A stretch of 64,000 nt of DNA, from NCBI GenBank assembly GCA_036502625.1, contig DASXYG010000032.1, positions 1 through 64,000 of the forward strand. Direction: 5' to 3'. Position 1 is the first letter of the stretch. Each line of letters starts with the position of its first letter. The stretch comes from DASXYG01 sp036502625. Its GTDB lineage: Bacteria; Actinomycetota; Actinomycetes; Streptosporangiales; Streptosporangiaceae. The notes below the pieces were generated by a model. That model worked only from the letters and a program-made list of their open reading frames with translations, had not been told where the DNA came from and made no database searches. The position numbers and the translations under genes are program-made. Below are positions 51,879 to 60,291 of this stretch, in pieces.

Positions 51879-52757
51879 CGACGTGAGCTGCTGTGAGATC
51901 GCGCCGGGCGACAGGCCGGTGCGCTCGGCCAGCTCGGTGGTGGAGGCGGGTGCGGAGAGCCGGGCGAGCAGCAGCGCGCGGGTCGCGCCCAGCACCCCGG
52001 CGAGCGCGCCCGGCGCCCCCGTGTCGTCGGCGGACCACAGCAGGCCCACGCCGCGCGGCGCGTAGCGGACCGTGACCGGCCACGCCGCGCCGGTCTTGAC
52101 GAACACCCGCGGCCACACGAACACCGACGGCACCAGCACGGCGCCGCGCCCGTCGAGCCGGTAGGCGGCCGAGGCGTAGCGCAGCCGGATCGACAGCGTC
52201 GTGTCCGCCCACCGGATGGCCGGGTCGAGCCCGTTGAACAGGAGGTCAGGGCCGCCGTCGGTGAGCGCACGCGCGCGGTGCACGATGTCGGCCTCCAGCA
52301 GCGCGCGGACGCGGGGCCACTCGGCGGCCAGCGCGGCGTCCCAGAACGCCCGCACCTCGGCGGCCAGCCGCGCCAGGCCGCCGCGCGGGTCCGCGCGCAG
52401 GTCGCGTACGGCCGGCCCGGCGGCGCCGAGGCGGTCGATCTCGGCGCGCACCTCCGCGGGGTCGACGGCGCGCAGCGCGGCGAGCTCGTCGTCGAGGTCC
52501 GGCGCCGGGGTGGCGGGCGTGGGCGCCAGGAACGACGGCAGCGTACGGGTCGGCACCGGCACGAGCGCGTCCAGCAGCCCGATCGCGGCGTCTTCGCGCA
52601 GCGCGGCGAGCCGGGGCGCGTTCGCGGTGAGCCAGCGCAGGTGCAGCGCGTGCGCGGCGGGGTCCTTCAGCGCGCGCAGCCCGGCCACGCACTCCCACAG
52701 CGGGGAGTACGCGAACCGGGTGTGCGCGAGGTCTCCGGTGGAGAACGTGAGGTCCAT
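51777..52757 (-). CDS. ArsR-type winged-helix regulator with DUF5937-like domain
   Basis: A 326-residue regulator. The large N-terminal part (about 1-245) resembles the DUF5937 region found in actinobacterial ArsR proteins. The C-terminal HTH lies near 255-315 (TTELAERTGLSPGAISQQLT, RAAGLVSAQRAGRQVLYART). No metal-binding Cys cluster is visible, so the ligand is probably organic. It diverges from an MFS gene (start 52833) with a 75-bp intergenic space, the usual layout of a repressor and its efflux target. Confidence 0.85.
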   Translation of the reverse strand: MDLTFSTGDLAHTRFAYSPLWECVAGLRALKDPAAHALHLRWLTANAPRLAALREDAAIGLLDALVPVPTRTLPSFLAPTPATPAPDLDDELAALRAVDPAEVRAEIDRLGAAGPAVRDLRADPRGGLARLAAEVRAFWDAALAAEWPRVRALLEADIVHRARALTDGGPDLLFNGLDPAIRWADTTLSIRLRYASAAYRLDGRGAVLVPSVFVWPRVFVKTGAAWPVTVRYAPRGVGLLWSADDTGAPGALAGVLGATRALLLARLSAPASTTELAERTGLSPGAISQQLTSLRAAGLVSAQRAGRQVLYARTAVASTLLDAAAP

Positions 52758-52832
52758 CGCGGTGGCCTTCCGTCGATTCGGCTCAGTCTAAATCTCTGGG
52801 TTTCCGCGCGTACGGGGGCGATTCTCGGCCGC

Positions 52833-54128
52833 ATGCCGAACACATCCGCACAGCTTGAGCCCGTCCGCCTCGACCCCCCTCCCGCACGCCGGAGCATCTT
52901 CCGCGAGTCCGCCTTCCAGCGCGTCTTCGCGGCCGCCGCGATCAGCGAGCTCGGCACCCAGACCAGCTACGTCGCGATCCCGCTGGTCGCGGTGGTCGCG
53001 TTGCGCGCATCCGCGGCGGACGTCGGGGTGCTCGCCGCGCTGAGCACGCTCGCGTTCCTGGTCATCGGGCTGCCCGTCGGCGCGTGGGTGGACCGGATGC
53101 GGCGGCGCGGCGTCATGGTGGCCGCCGACCTGGTCCGCGCGGCGCTGCTCGCCTCGGTGCCGCCGGCCGCCTGGCTCGGCGCGCTCAGCATGGCGCAGAT
53201 GTACGCCGTGGTGCTGCTCACCGGCGCGGCGACCGTGTTCTTCGACGTCGCGAAGCTCAGCTACCTCCCGCACATCGTCGGCCGCGACCGGCTGGAGGAC
53301 GCCAACGCCCGGCTCGTGATGCTGGACGCGACCGGCGACGTCGGTGGCCGCGGCGCGGGCGGCTACCTCGCGCAGGTGCTGACCGCCCCGGTCGCGGTGG
53401 GCGTGGACGCGCTGACGTACCTCTGGTCGGCGGTGTGCCTGATCGGCATCCGCGGCCGCGAACCGCGCACCCGGCCGGAGACCAGGCCGCGGCTGGTCCG
53501 CGACGTCCGGGAAGGCGTCCGGTACGTGCTCGGCCACCGGATCCTCCGGCCGATCGTGCTGGAAGGCGCCTGCACGAACCTGTCCGTACGGCTCAGCGTG
53601 ACCATGCTGCCCGTCGTGCTCGTCCGCGGGCTCGGGATGTCCGGCACCGTGCTGGGCCTGTTCCTGGCGTCCGGCGGGGTGGGGCTGATGGCCGGATCGC
53701 TGGCGGCGCGGCCGGTGGTGCGGTGGCTGGGGCGGGGGCGCGCGCTGTGGATCAGCAGCCTCGCCCTGGCGCCGGCCGCGTTCGCCGTGCCGCTGGTGGG
53801 CCACGGGGTGTGGCTCTGGATCGCGGGCGCGGGCTGGCTGCTGTCGTCCGCGAAGATCGGCATGGACAACGTGGTCAAGGTGACGTTCCGGCAGCGGGTC
53901 ACCCCGGACGCGATGCTCGGCCGGATGAACGCGACGTTCCGGTTCCTGCTGATGGGCGCGCTCACGGTCGCGGGCCTGCTCGCCGGGGTGCTCGGGGCGT
54001 CGGCGGGCGCCCGCGCGGTGCTGTGGCTCGGCGCGGCCGTGCCCGCGGTCTCCTGGCTGCTGTTGTTCTGCTCGCCGCTGCGCCGCCTGCGCGAGCTCCC
54101 CGCCGCGCCCGCCGCACCTGCCGACTAG
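52833..54128 (+). CDS. MFS transporter, efflux type
   Basis: A 431-residue 12-helix major facilitator of the enterobactin-exporter/macrolide-efflux-like group (MFS_3). Features are SAFQRVFAAAAISELGTQTS, GAWVDRMRRRGVMVAADLVR in the loop after helix 2, and DVGGRGAGGYLAQ. It is probably controlled by the divergent ArsR-type regulator and exports an amphiphilic compound. Its stop overlaps the convergent lyase gene by 4 bp. Confidence 0.87.
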   Translation: MPNTSAQLEPVRLDPPPARRSIFRESAFQRVFAAAAISELGTQTSYVAIPLVAVVALRASAADVGVLAALSTLAFLVIGLPVGAWVDRMRRRGVMVAADLVRAALLASVPPAAWLGALSMAQMYAVVLLTGAATVFFDVAKLSYLPHIVGRDRLEDANARLVMLDATGDVGGRGAGGYLAQVLTAPVAVGVDALTYLWSAVCLIGIRGREPRTRPETRPRLVRDVREGVRYVLGHRILRPIVLEGACTNLSVRLSVTMLPVVLVRGLGMSGTVLGLFLASGGVGLMAGSLAARPVVRWLGRGRALWISSLALAPAAFAVPLVGHGVWLWIAGAGWLLSSAKIGMDNVVKVTFRQRVTPDAMLGRMNATFRFLLMGALTVAGLLAGVLGASAGARAVLWLGAAVPAVSWLLLFCSPLRRLRELPAAPAAPAD

Positions 54129-54997
54129 CCCGCGTACTTCTCGTTCAGCGCGTCAAAGGCGTCCTTGCGCACCAGGCTCTGCCGGTCGGCCCAGCTCGCG
54201 ATGCGGTCGCCGAGGGCGAGGCTGTCGCCGGCGGCCAGCAGGTCGCCGGCGACGGCGCGCATTCCGGCGATGGCCGCGCGCATGGCCGTGTTGGCGTACA
54301 GCACCATCGCGAAGCCGTACGAACCGAGCTCCGCGAGCGGCGTGATCGGGGTGAGCGCGCCCTCCACCATGTTCGCCACGTGGCGGCCGGGGACGCGCCG
54401 CGGGATCTCCGCCAGCTCGGCGGCCGACCGGGGCGCCTCGACGAACACGGCGTCGGCGCCCGCGTCGAGGTAGCGCGCGGCGCGGTCGCAGGCCTCGTCG
54501 AGGCCGGACACCGCGCGCGCGTCGGTGCGGGCGATGAGCAGGAGGTCGTCGTCGTGGCGGGCGTCGGTGGCGGCGTGGATCTTGCCGACCATCTCCGGCG
54601 CCTCGATGACGGCCTTCCCCGCGAAGTGGCCGCACCGCTTGGGCGCCACCTGGTCCTCGATCTGCACCGCGTTCGCCCCGGCGCGCTCCAGCGTACGGAC
54701 GGTGCGGCCGACGTTGATCGCGTTGCCGAACCCGGTGTCGGCGTCGACGACCAGCGGCACCGAGACGGCGTCGCGCACGGCGGCCACGTGGCCGGCCAGC
54801 TCGGTGGCGGTCAGCAGCCCGAGGTCGGGGGCGCCGAGGAAGGTGTTCGTGATGCCCGCGCCGGAGAGGTACACGGCCTCGAAGCCGGTATCCTCCAGAA
54901 TGCGCGCGGTGAGCGCGTTCGGCGCGCCGGGCAGCAGCAGCGGGCTTCCGGTGCGGGCGATCCGGCTACGCAGCGTGGCATTCAGGGTCTCGCTCAC
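54125..54997 (-). CDS. Isocitrate lyase/PEP mutase family protein (PrpB-like)
   Basis: A 290-residue TIM-barrel lyase of the methylisocitrate lyase/PEP mutase superfamily. The Mg-binding DADTGFG and the catalytic loop KRCGHFAGK (K[KR]CGH type, with the Cys of C-C lyases rather than of PEP mutase) are present, as are VQIEDQVAPK and LIARTDARAVSGLDEA. A carbon-carbon lyase on a 2-methylisocitrate-like acid is likely; oxaloacetate hydrolase-type activity is the alternative. No methylcitrate synthase or dehydratase gene is next to it. Confidence 0.88.
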   Translation of the reverse strand: MSETLNATLRSRIARTGSPLLLPGAPNALTARILEDTGFEAVYLSGAGITNTFLGAPDLGLLTATELAGHVAAVRDAVSVPLVVDADTGFGNAINVGRTVRTLERAGANAVQIEDQVAPKRCGHFAGKAVIEAPEMVGKIHAATDARHDDDLLLIARTDARAVSGLDEACDRAARYLDAGADAVFVEAPRSAAELAEIPRRVPGRHVANMVEGALTPITPLAELGSYGFAMVLYANTAMRAAIAGMRAVAGDLLAAGDSLALGDRIASWADRQSLVRKDAFDALNEKYAG

Positions 54998-55145
54998 CGG
55001 CGGCCTTCCGTGATCGTCGGGACCTGGCGCGTCCGGCCAGGAAAACCACGGTAGGCGACGCCCGGTGGTGATCGGATTCCCGCTCGCGTTGGGTTAGTGT
55101 TCACGCATTACTGGTCGGATTTTTGTTGACGATTCCCTGCGGCGG

Positions 55146-56603
55146 GTGGGCCGCCCGGCGTTCCGCGCCTACCTGCCGTTCCTGGCGGTGTTCGCGCTCG
55201 CCACGGCCGTACGCGTCGTGGCCATGCTCGCCTACCAGGGCATCCTGTGGTTCCCCGACTCCAACTCCTACCTCGCGGTGGCCGTCGCCCCGCAGGCCTA
55301 CCCGGTGCGTCCGCAGGGCTACGCGTTCTTCCTCAGGCTGCTCGAACCCGCGCACAGCTTCACGCTGGTGGCCGGGGTGCAGCACGCCATGGGGCTGGCC
55401 GTCGGCGCGATCATCTACGTCACGCTGTGGCTGCGCTTCAACGTGCGCAACTGGATCAGCCTGCTGGCCGTCGTCCCGGTGTACTTCGACGCGTACCAGA
55501 TCCAGCTCGAACACCTGCTGCTCTCGGACGTCCTGTTCGAGCTGCTCATCGTGGCCGCGGTGGCGCTCGTCCTGTGGCGCCCGGACGGCAACGGGCACGC
55601 CGCGGCCGCCGGGCTGTGCCTCGGGCTGGCCACGCTGACCAGGTCGGTCGCGTTGCCGCTGCTCGTCGTGTTCGCGGTCTACCTGCTCGTACGCCGCCGC
55701 TGGTGGCAGGTCGCGATCACCGCGGTCGCCTGCGCGCTGCCGATCCTGCCGTACATGCTGTGGTTCCAGGCGTCGGGCGGCGGCCTGGCGATGAGCAACA
55801 GCGAGGGGCTGTTCCTGTACGGCCGCACGGCGTCGTTCGCCGACTGTTCGGTGATCCGGCCGACCCCGGCGCAGCGCCCGCTGTGCCCGCCCGGCCCGCC
55901 GGGCGAGCGCTCCGCCGGGCCCAATTACGTCTGGCACTTCGGCTACTTCGCCCGGCTGCCGAACGACAAGAAGTTCACCCCCGCGCACAACGACCAGGCG
56001 GAGGCGTTCGCGCTCGCCGCCATCCGCGCGCAGCCGGGCGACTACCTCAGCACCGGCCTGCGCGACCTGCGGCGCACGTTCACCTGGAACCGCGAGCCGT
56101 ACCCGACCGAGTACTCCACCCGGCTGTACGACTTCCACTACCGGCCCGACCCGCTGGACCTGAAGTCCGAGCCGGTGCCCGACCTCACGCTCGGCCAGGC
56201 GGTGCGCACGTACCTCGCGTCGCCGACCGCCGACGGCAGCCCGTACGTCCGCCCCGAGCTCGCCGCGTTCATGGTCGACTACCAGCGCTACGCCGTGCTG
56301 CGCGGCACGATGCTGCTGCCGATCCTCGTCGGCGGCGCGATCATGCTCGTGGTCCGCAGGCAGCGCGCCGCGGGCGCGTTCCTGCCGTGGCTGTGCGCGC
56401 TCGCGCTGCTGGTCACGCCGCCGTTCACCGCGGCGTTCGGCTACCGCTACGTCGTCCCCGCGGTGCCGCTGGCATGCCTGGCGCTGGCGCTGACGTTCAT
56501 GCGGAGGAGGGCCGTGACGGAGCGCACGGACGAGCCGGAACCGCCGCCCGTCTCCGAGGGCGTTGTCCCCGGTGGTGTAAAAGGGGCTCGAGGCTCGATC
56601 TGA
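55146..56603 (+). CDS. Polytopic glycosyltransferase-like membrane protein (GT-C type)
   Basis: A 485-residue protein with about ten membrane helices and a long external loop between residues 235 and 395. The first loop holds an acidic motif ILWFPDSNSYLAVA, the usual place of the catalytic acid in GT-C transferases that use polyprenyl-phosphate sugars. Helices bear LEHLLLSDVLFELLIVAA and TRSVALPLLVVFAVYLL. The large loop contains two Cys and several Trp/Tyr. The sugar and acceptor are unknown. GTG at 55146 is the first sensible start, with only a weak ribosome site. Confidence 0.7.
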   Translation: MGRPAFRAYLPFLAVFALATAVRVVAMLAYQGILWFPDSNSYLAVAVAPQAYPVRPQGYAFFLRLLEPAHSFTLVAGVQHAMGLAVGAIIYVTLWLRFNVRNWISLLAVVPVYFDAYQIQLEHLLLSDVLFELLIVAAVALVLWRPDGNGHAAAAGLCLGLATLTRSVALPLLVVFAVYLLVRRRWWQVAITAVACALPILPYMLWFQASGGGLAMSNSEGLFLYGRTASFADCSVIRPTPAQRPLCPPGPPGERSAGPNYVWHFGYFARLPNDKKFTPAHNDQAEAFALAAIRAQPGDYLSTGLRDLRRTFTWNREPYPTEYSTRLYDFHYRPDPLDLKSEPVPDLTLGQAVRTYLASPTADGSPYVRPELAAFMVDYQRYAVLRGTMLLPILVGGAIMLVVRRQRAAGAFLPWLCALALLVTPPFTAAFGYRYVVPAVPLACLALALTFMRRRAVTERTDEPEPPPVSEGVVPGGVKGARGSI

Positions 56604-56627
56604 CTAACGCGGAAGAAGGGCACGCGC

Positions 56628-57986
56628 ATGTACAAGGTCACCAACCCGGCGACAGGCGAGGTCGTCGAGGAGTTCCCGACCGCGACCGACGACCAGATCC
56701 GCGATGCGATCGACCGGGCCGACCGTGGCTTCAAGGCGTGGCGCGACCGCCCGGTCGAGGAGCGCGCCGCGGTCGTACGCCGGGCCGCCCAGCTCTTCGA
56801 GGAGCGGACCGACGAACTTGCCGCGATCATCACCCTCGAAATGGGCAAGCGCATCAACGAGGCCCGCGGTGAGCTCGGCATCGTCGTCAGCATCTTCAAC
56901 TACTACGCCGACAAGGGCCCCGAGCTGATCGCCGACGAGCCGCTGCCGATCAAGGGCGGCGAGGCGGTCGTGAAGAAGAGCCCGATCGGCGCGCTGATCG
57001 GCATCATGCCGTGGAACTTCCCCTACTACCAGGTGGCCCGTTTCGCCGCGCCGAACCTGGTGCTGGGCAACACGATCCTGTTGAAGCACGCGCCGAGCTG
57101 CCCGCGTTCGGCCGCCGCGATCGAGGGCCTGCTGCGCGAGGCGGGCCTGCCGGACGACGCGTACATCAACATCTACGCCTCCAACGAGCAGATCGCCTGG
57201 ATGCTGGCCGACCCGCGCATCGCGGGCGTCTCGCTGACCGGCAGCGACCGCGCCGGCGCGCAGGTCGCCGCGGAGGCCGGCAAGAACCTCAAGAAGGTCG
57301 TGCTGGAGCTCGGCGGCTCCGACCCGATGGTCATCCTGGACAGCGCCGACGTCGACACGACCGCCAAGGTCGCGGCGGCGTCCCGCATGGGCAACACCGG
57401 CCAGGCGTGCAACGCGCCGAAGCGGATGATCGTCATGTCCGACCTCTACGACGAGTTCGTCGAGAAGCTCAGCGAGCGCATGAAGACGTACGAGCCCGGC
57501 GACCCGTCGGACCCGAAGACGAAGCTGGCGCCGCTGTCGTCCGTCCCCGCGGCCGACAAGGTCGCGTCGCAGGTCGCGGACGCCATCAAGCAGGGCGCGA
57601 CCCTGCACGCGGGCGGCAAGCGCATCGACGGGCCCGGCGCGTACATGGAGCCGACCGTGCTGACCGGCGTCACGCCGGACATGGCCGCCTACTCCGAGGA
57701 GATCTTCGGCCCGGTGGCGCTCGTCTTCCGCGTCGACAGCGAGGACGAGGCGGTCAAGCTCGCCAACGACACCCCGTACGGCCTGGGCTCCGGCGTGTTC
57801 AGCGCGGACCCCGAGCGGGCGCGCCGCGTCGGCGAGCAGATCGACGCCGGCATGGTCTACATCAACGCCGCGGGCGGCTCCCAGGCCGACGTGCCGTTCG
57901 GCGGCATCAAGCGGTCCGGCATCGGCCGCGAGCTGGGCCCGCTGGGCATCGAGGAGTTCATGAACAAGAAGGTCATCCGCGCCTGA
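56628..57986 (+). CDS. gabD: Succinate-semialdehyde dehydrogenase
   Basis: A 452-residue NAD(P)-dependent aldehyde dehydrogenase of the succinate-semialdehyde type, feeding GABA carbon into succinate. Catalytic Cys lies in GNTGQACNAPKR, the Glu in VVLELGGSDP, and the cofactor motif is LTGSDRAGAQ. The start IMPWNFPYYQVARF is typical. It follows the GT-C gene by 24 bp but is probably expressed on its own, and it ends in a hairpin terminator at 58004-58038. Confidence 0.9.
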   Translation: MYKVTNPATGEVVEEFPTATDDQIRDAIDRADRGFKAWRDRPVEERAAVVRRAAQLFEERTDELAAIITLEMGKRINEARGELGIVVSIFNYYADKGPELIADEPLPIKGGEAVVKKSPIGALIGIMPWNFPYYQVARFAAPNLVLGNTILLKHAPSCPRSAAAIEGLLREAGLPDDAYINIYASNEQIAWMLADPRIAGVSLTGSDRAGAQVAAEAGKNLKKVVLELGGSDPMVILDSADVDTTAKVAAASRMGNTGQACNAPKRMIVMSDLYDEFVEKLSERMKTYEPGDPSDPKTKLAPLSSVPAADKVASQVADAIKQGATLHAGGKRIDGPGAYMEPTVLTGVTPDMAAYSEEIFGPVALVFRVDSEDEAVKLANDTPYGLGSGVFSADPERARRVGEQIDAGMVYINAAGGSQADVPFGGIKRSGIGRELGPLGIEEFMNKKVIRA

Positions 57987-58003
57987 CGCGGACGACGGCG
58001 TAC

Positions 58004-58038
58004 GAAGGGGGCGGGTCCGTGCCGGATCCGCCCCCTTC
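58004..58038. terminator. Hairpin terminator after gabD
   Basis: A 15-bp stem with one G-T pair: GAAGGGGGCGGGTCC against GGATCCGCCCCCTTC, with a five-base loop, 17 bp after the gabD stop. No T-run follows. Confidence 0.75.
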
Positions 58039-58097
58039 CGCGTGCGGCGGCCGGGGGCGACGATGGCCCGGACCGACGTGATCGACTTGGAGGCGCC

Positions 58098-58892
58098 GTG
58101 GACTTCGGGCTGAACGGGCGGGTGGCAGTGGTGACCGGCGGAAGCCGCGGGCTCGGCTACGCGATCGCGCGGCGGCTGCTCGACGAGGGCGCGCGCGTCG
58201 TGATCTGCGGGCGCGACGGCGACGCCTGCCGCCGCGCCGTCGAGTCGCTCGGCCCGGACGCGCACGCGGAGACCGCCGACGTCTCGGTGGAGTCCGACGT
58301 CGCCGCGCTGGTCGCGGCCGTACTCGACCGGCACGGAGGGCTCGACGTCCTGGTCAACAACGCGGGCCGGTTCGGCGGCGGCCCCTTGGACGCCACCCCC
58401 GACGAGGCCTGGCGCGCCGGATTCGACGTCAAGGCGCTGGGCGCCGTGCACACGAGCACGTACGCGCGCGCCGCGCTGATCGCCTCCGGGCAGGGCCGCA
58501 TCGTGAACATCTCCGGCGTGACGTCCGAGCTCGTCGTGCCCGGAGTCGCGGTTACCGCGCTGGCGAACTCGGCGATGACCACGCTCACCGCCTACCTCGC
58601 CCAGGACCTGCGCGCGTACGGCGTCACGGCGAACTGCGTGGTGCCCGGCTACACGCTCAGCGAGGTCTGGCAGGAGCGGGTCGACGCGTACGCCGCCGAC
58701 CACGGCATCGACGCCGCCGCCGCGCGGTCGGCCATCCTCGCCGAGCGCGGCATGGGCGCGGACGCACGCTGGGGCACCCCCGACGAGCTGGCCGCCGTCG
58801 TCGCGTTCCTCGCCTCGGCGCCCGCGTCGTACGTCAGCGGCGCCACGCTCCGCGTCGACGGCGCACAGCTCCCCGTGGTGTCCCACCCCTGA
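58098..58892 (+). CDS. Short-chain dehydrogenase fold protein with altered active site
   Basis: A 264-residue SDR-fold protein. The nucleotide site TGGSRGLGYAIARRL, the acidic DVSVESDVAAL and the NNAGRFGGG motif are intact, and the active-site Ser139 is present (VNISGVTSE). The usual YxxxK is replaced: the sequence reads VAVTALANSAMTTL, with Thr153 and Asn157 at the Tyr and Lys positions. The C-terminus ASYVSGATLRVDGAQLP is normal. NAD(P) binding is likely, but ordinary SDR proton transfer is not. It may be a binding protein or use a different acid/base. Confidence 0.85.
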   Translation: MDFGLNGRVAVVTGGSRGLGYAIARRLLDEGARVVICGRDGDACRRAVESLGPDAHAETADVSVESDVAALVAAVLDRHGGLDVLVNNAGRFGGGPLDATPDEAWRAGFDVKALGAVHTSTYARAALIASGQGRIVNISGVTSELVVPGVAVTALANSAMTTLTAYLAQDLRAYGVTANCVVPGYTLSEVWQERVDAYAADHGIDAAAARSAILAERGMGADARWGTPDELAAVVAFLASAPASYVSGATLRVDGAQLPVVSHP

Positions 58893-58901
58893 CCGGGCGC
58901 G

Positions 58902-59558
58902 TCAGCGGCGGCGTGCGGCGACCACGTTGTCGGTCCGCGTGTGCGGCTCGCCGTCCGGGCCGGCCTGGTGGCGCTCGACGTCCTCGGCCCGCAGCACGTC
59001 CCACTCCGCGTCGTCGAGGCCGAGGTCCGCGACGATCTCGGCCGGGGTGCTGAACTCCATCTCCGGGTGCGGGTTCTCCTCCCACGGCGGGAACCCGCCA
59101 TGGGAGCCGACCACCAGCAGGCCGCCGGGCGCGACCGCGGCCGCCGCGCGGCGCAGCAGCTCCTCGCGCGGCATCTCGATGGGGGAGTGCAGGTACTGCG
59201 CGGACACCAGGTCGAACCGCCCGCCGGGGAAGTCGTCGGCGAGGTCGTGGCGGCGCCACTCGACGCGCTCGGCGACGCCCGCCTCGGCCGCGTGCCGCGC
59301 CGCCCGGTCCAGCGCCACCTGCGACACGTCGACCGCGGTGACCCGCCAGCCGCGCGCGGCCAGCCAGACGGCGTCGGCGCCCTCGCCGCAGCCGAGGTCG
59401 AGCGCGGTGCCGGGCGCCAGGCCGGCGGCCTCGCGCACGAGGATGCCGTTGGGGTCGCCGCTCCACATCCGCTCGGACGCGGAGTACCTGCCGTCCCAGT
59501 ACGCCGCGGGCTCGTCGGCCTGCTCGGGTTCGTGGTCGTGCTCAGCTCGTACGTTCAT
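58902..59558 (-). CDS. Class I SAM-dependent methyltransferase
   Basis: A 218-residue soluble methyltransferase with motif I ALDLGCGEGADAVWLAARGW, an acidic residue in VTAVDVSQVALDRA, and RRHDLADDFPGGRFDLVSAQ. The N-terminal YWDGRYSASERMWSGDPN resembles thiopurine/tellurite-type methyltransferases. It diverges from the XRE-cupin regulator, with which it shares a dyad at 59588-59617. Substrate unknown. GC-rich Arg tail residues end the frame close to the convergent SDR gene. Confidence 0.88.
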   Translation of the reverse strand: MNVRAEHDHEPEQADEPAAYWDGRYSASERMWSGDPNGILVREAAGLAPGTALDLGCGEGADAVWLAARGWRVTAVDVSQVALDRAARHAAEAGVAERVEWRRHDLADDFPGGRFDLVSAQYLHSPIEMPREELLRRAAAAVAPGGLLVVGSHGGFPPWEENPHPEMEFSTPAEIVADLGLDDAEWDVLRAEDVERHQAGPDGEPHTRTDNVVAARRR

Positions 59559-59587
59559 GACTCGGATCCTGCGCCGGGACCAGGTGA

Positions 59588-59617
59588 TTTGACAAACTCT
59601 GTTGCCGGAGTGGCAAA
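59588..59617. promoter_or_regulatory. Imperfect dyad between methyltransferase and XRE-cupin gene
   Basis: TTTGACAAACTC (59588-59599) and GAGTGGCAAA (59608-59617) form an imperfect inverted repeat in the AT-richest part of the divergent region. It is likely the XRE-cupin operator and would cover both promoters. Confidence 0.55.
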
Positions 59618-59624
59618 TGGAGGC

Positions 59625-60215
59625 ATGGCGGACGACGATCTGGACGGCGTGCTCGCGACGGTCGGGCCGCGGCTGCGGGCAATGCGCCGGGAGCGCGGCG
59701 GCACCCTGGCGCAACTCGCCGAGCGCACCGGCATCTCGGTGAGCACGCTCTCGCGGCTGGAGGCCGGGCGCCGCAAGCCCACGCTGGAGCTGCTGCTCCC
59801 GCTGGCCAAGGCGTACGACGTGCCGCTCGACGAACTGGTCGACGCGCCGCCGACCGGCGACCCGCGCATCCACCTCCGCCCGTACACCCACGAGGGCCGC
59901 ACGTTCGTGCCGCTGACCCGCAACCTCGGCGGGCTGCGCGCGTACAAGCAGGTCCTGCCTCCCGCCCGGGACCCCGACGCGCACCTCGACCAGCGCTCCC
60001 ACGAGGGCTACGAGTGGCTGTACGTCCTGTCCGGACGGCTGCGGCTGCGGCTCGGGCCGAACGACATCATCCTGACGCCGGGCGAGGCCGCCGAGTTCGA
60101 CACGCACGTGCCGCACGGCTTCGGCAACCCCGGCCCGGAACCCGTCGAGTTCCTCAGCCTCTTCGGCCCGCAGGGCGAGCGGCTCCACGTCCGCGCGCGC
60201 CCGACCAGGAAATAG
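59625..60215 (+). CDS. XRE family regulator with cupin domain
   Basis: A 196-residue protein. The HTH domain lies near residues 13-70 (RLRAMRRERGGTLAQLAERT, ISVSTLSRLEAGRRKPTLEL). A C-terminal cupin spans about 110-190 with EGYEWLYVLSGRLRLRLG and GEAAEFDTHVPHGFGNPG, giving the His/Glu metal-type ligand set only in part. It probably senses a small molecule and controls the divergent methyltransferase. The ATG at 59625 has GGAGG only one base ahead; GTG at 59610 is an alternative, and leaderless expression is possible. Confidence 0.86.
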   Translation: MADDDLDGVLATVGPRLRAMRRERGGTLAQLAERTGISVSTLSRLEAGRRKPTLELLLPLAKAYDVPLDELVDAPPTGDPRIHLRPYTHEGRTFVPLTRNLGGLRAYKQVLPPARDPDAHLDQRSHEGYEWLYVLSGRLRLRLGPNDIILTPGEAAEFDTHVPHGFGNPGPEPVEFLSLFGPQGERLHVRARPTRK

Positions 60216-60291
60216 CCGCCGTACGGCACCCTGGCGATCACCGCGCGGCGGCACGCTTCTAGGCTGGGCGACCTACCTGGAGGTGCCGCCG

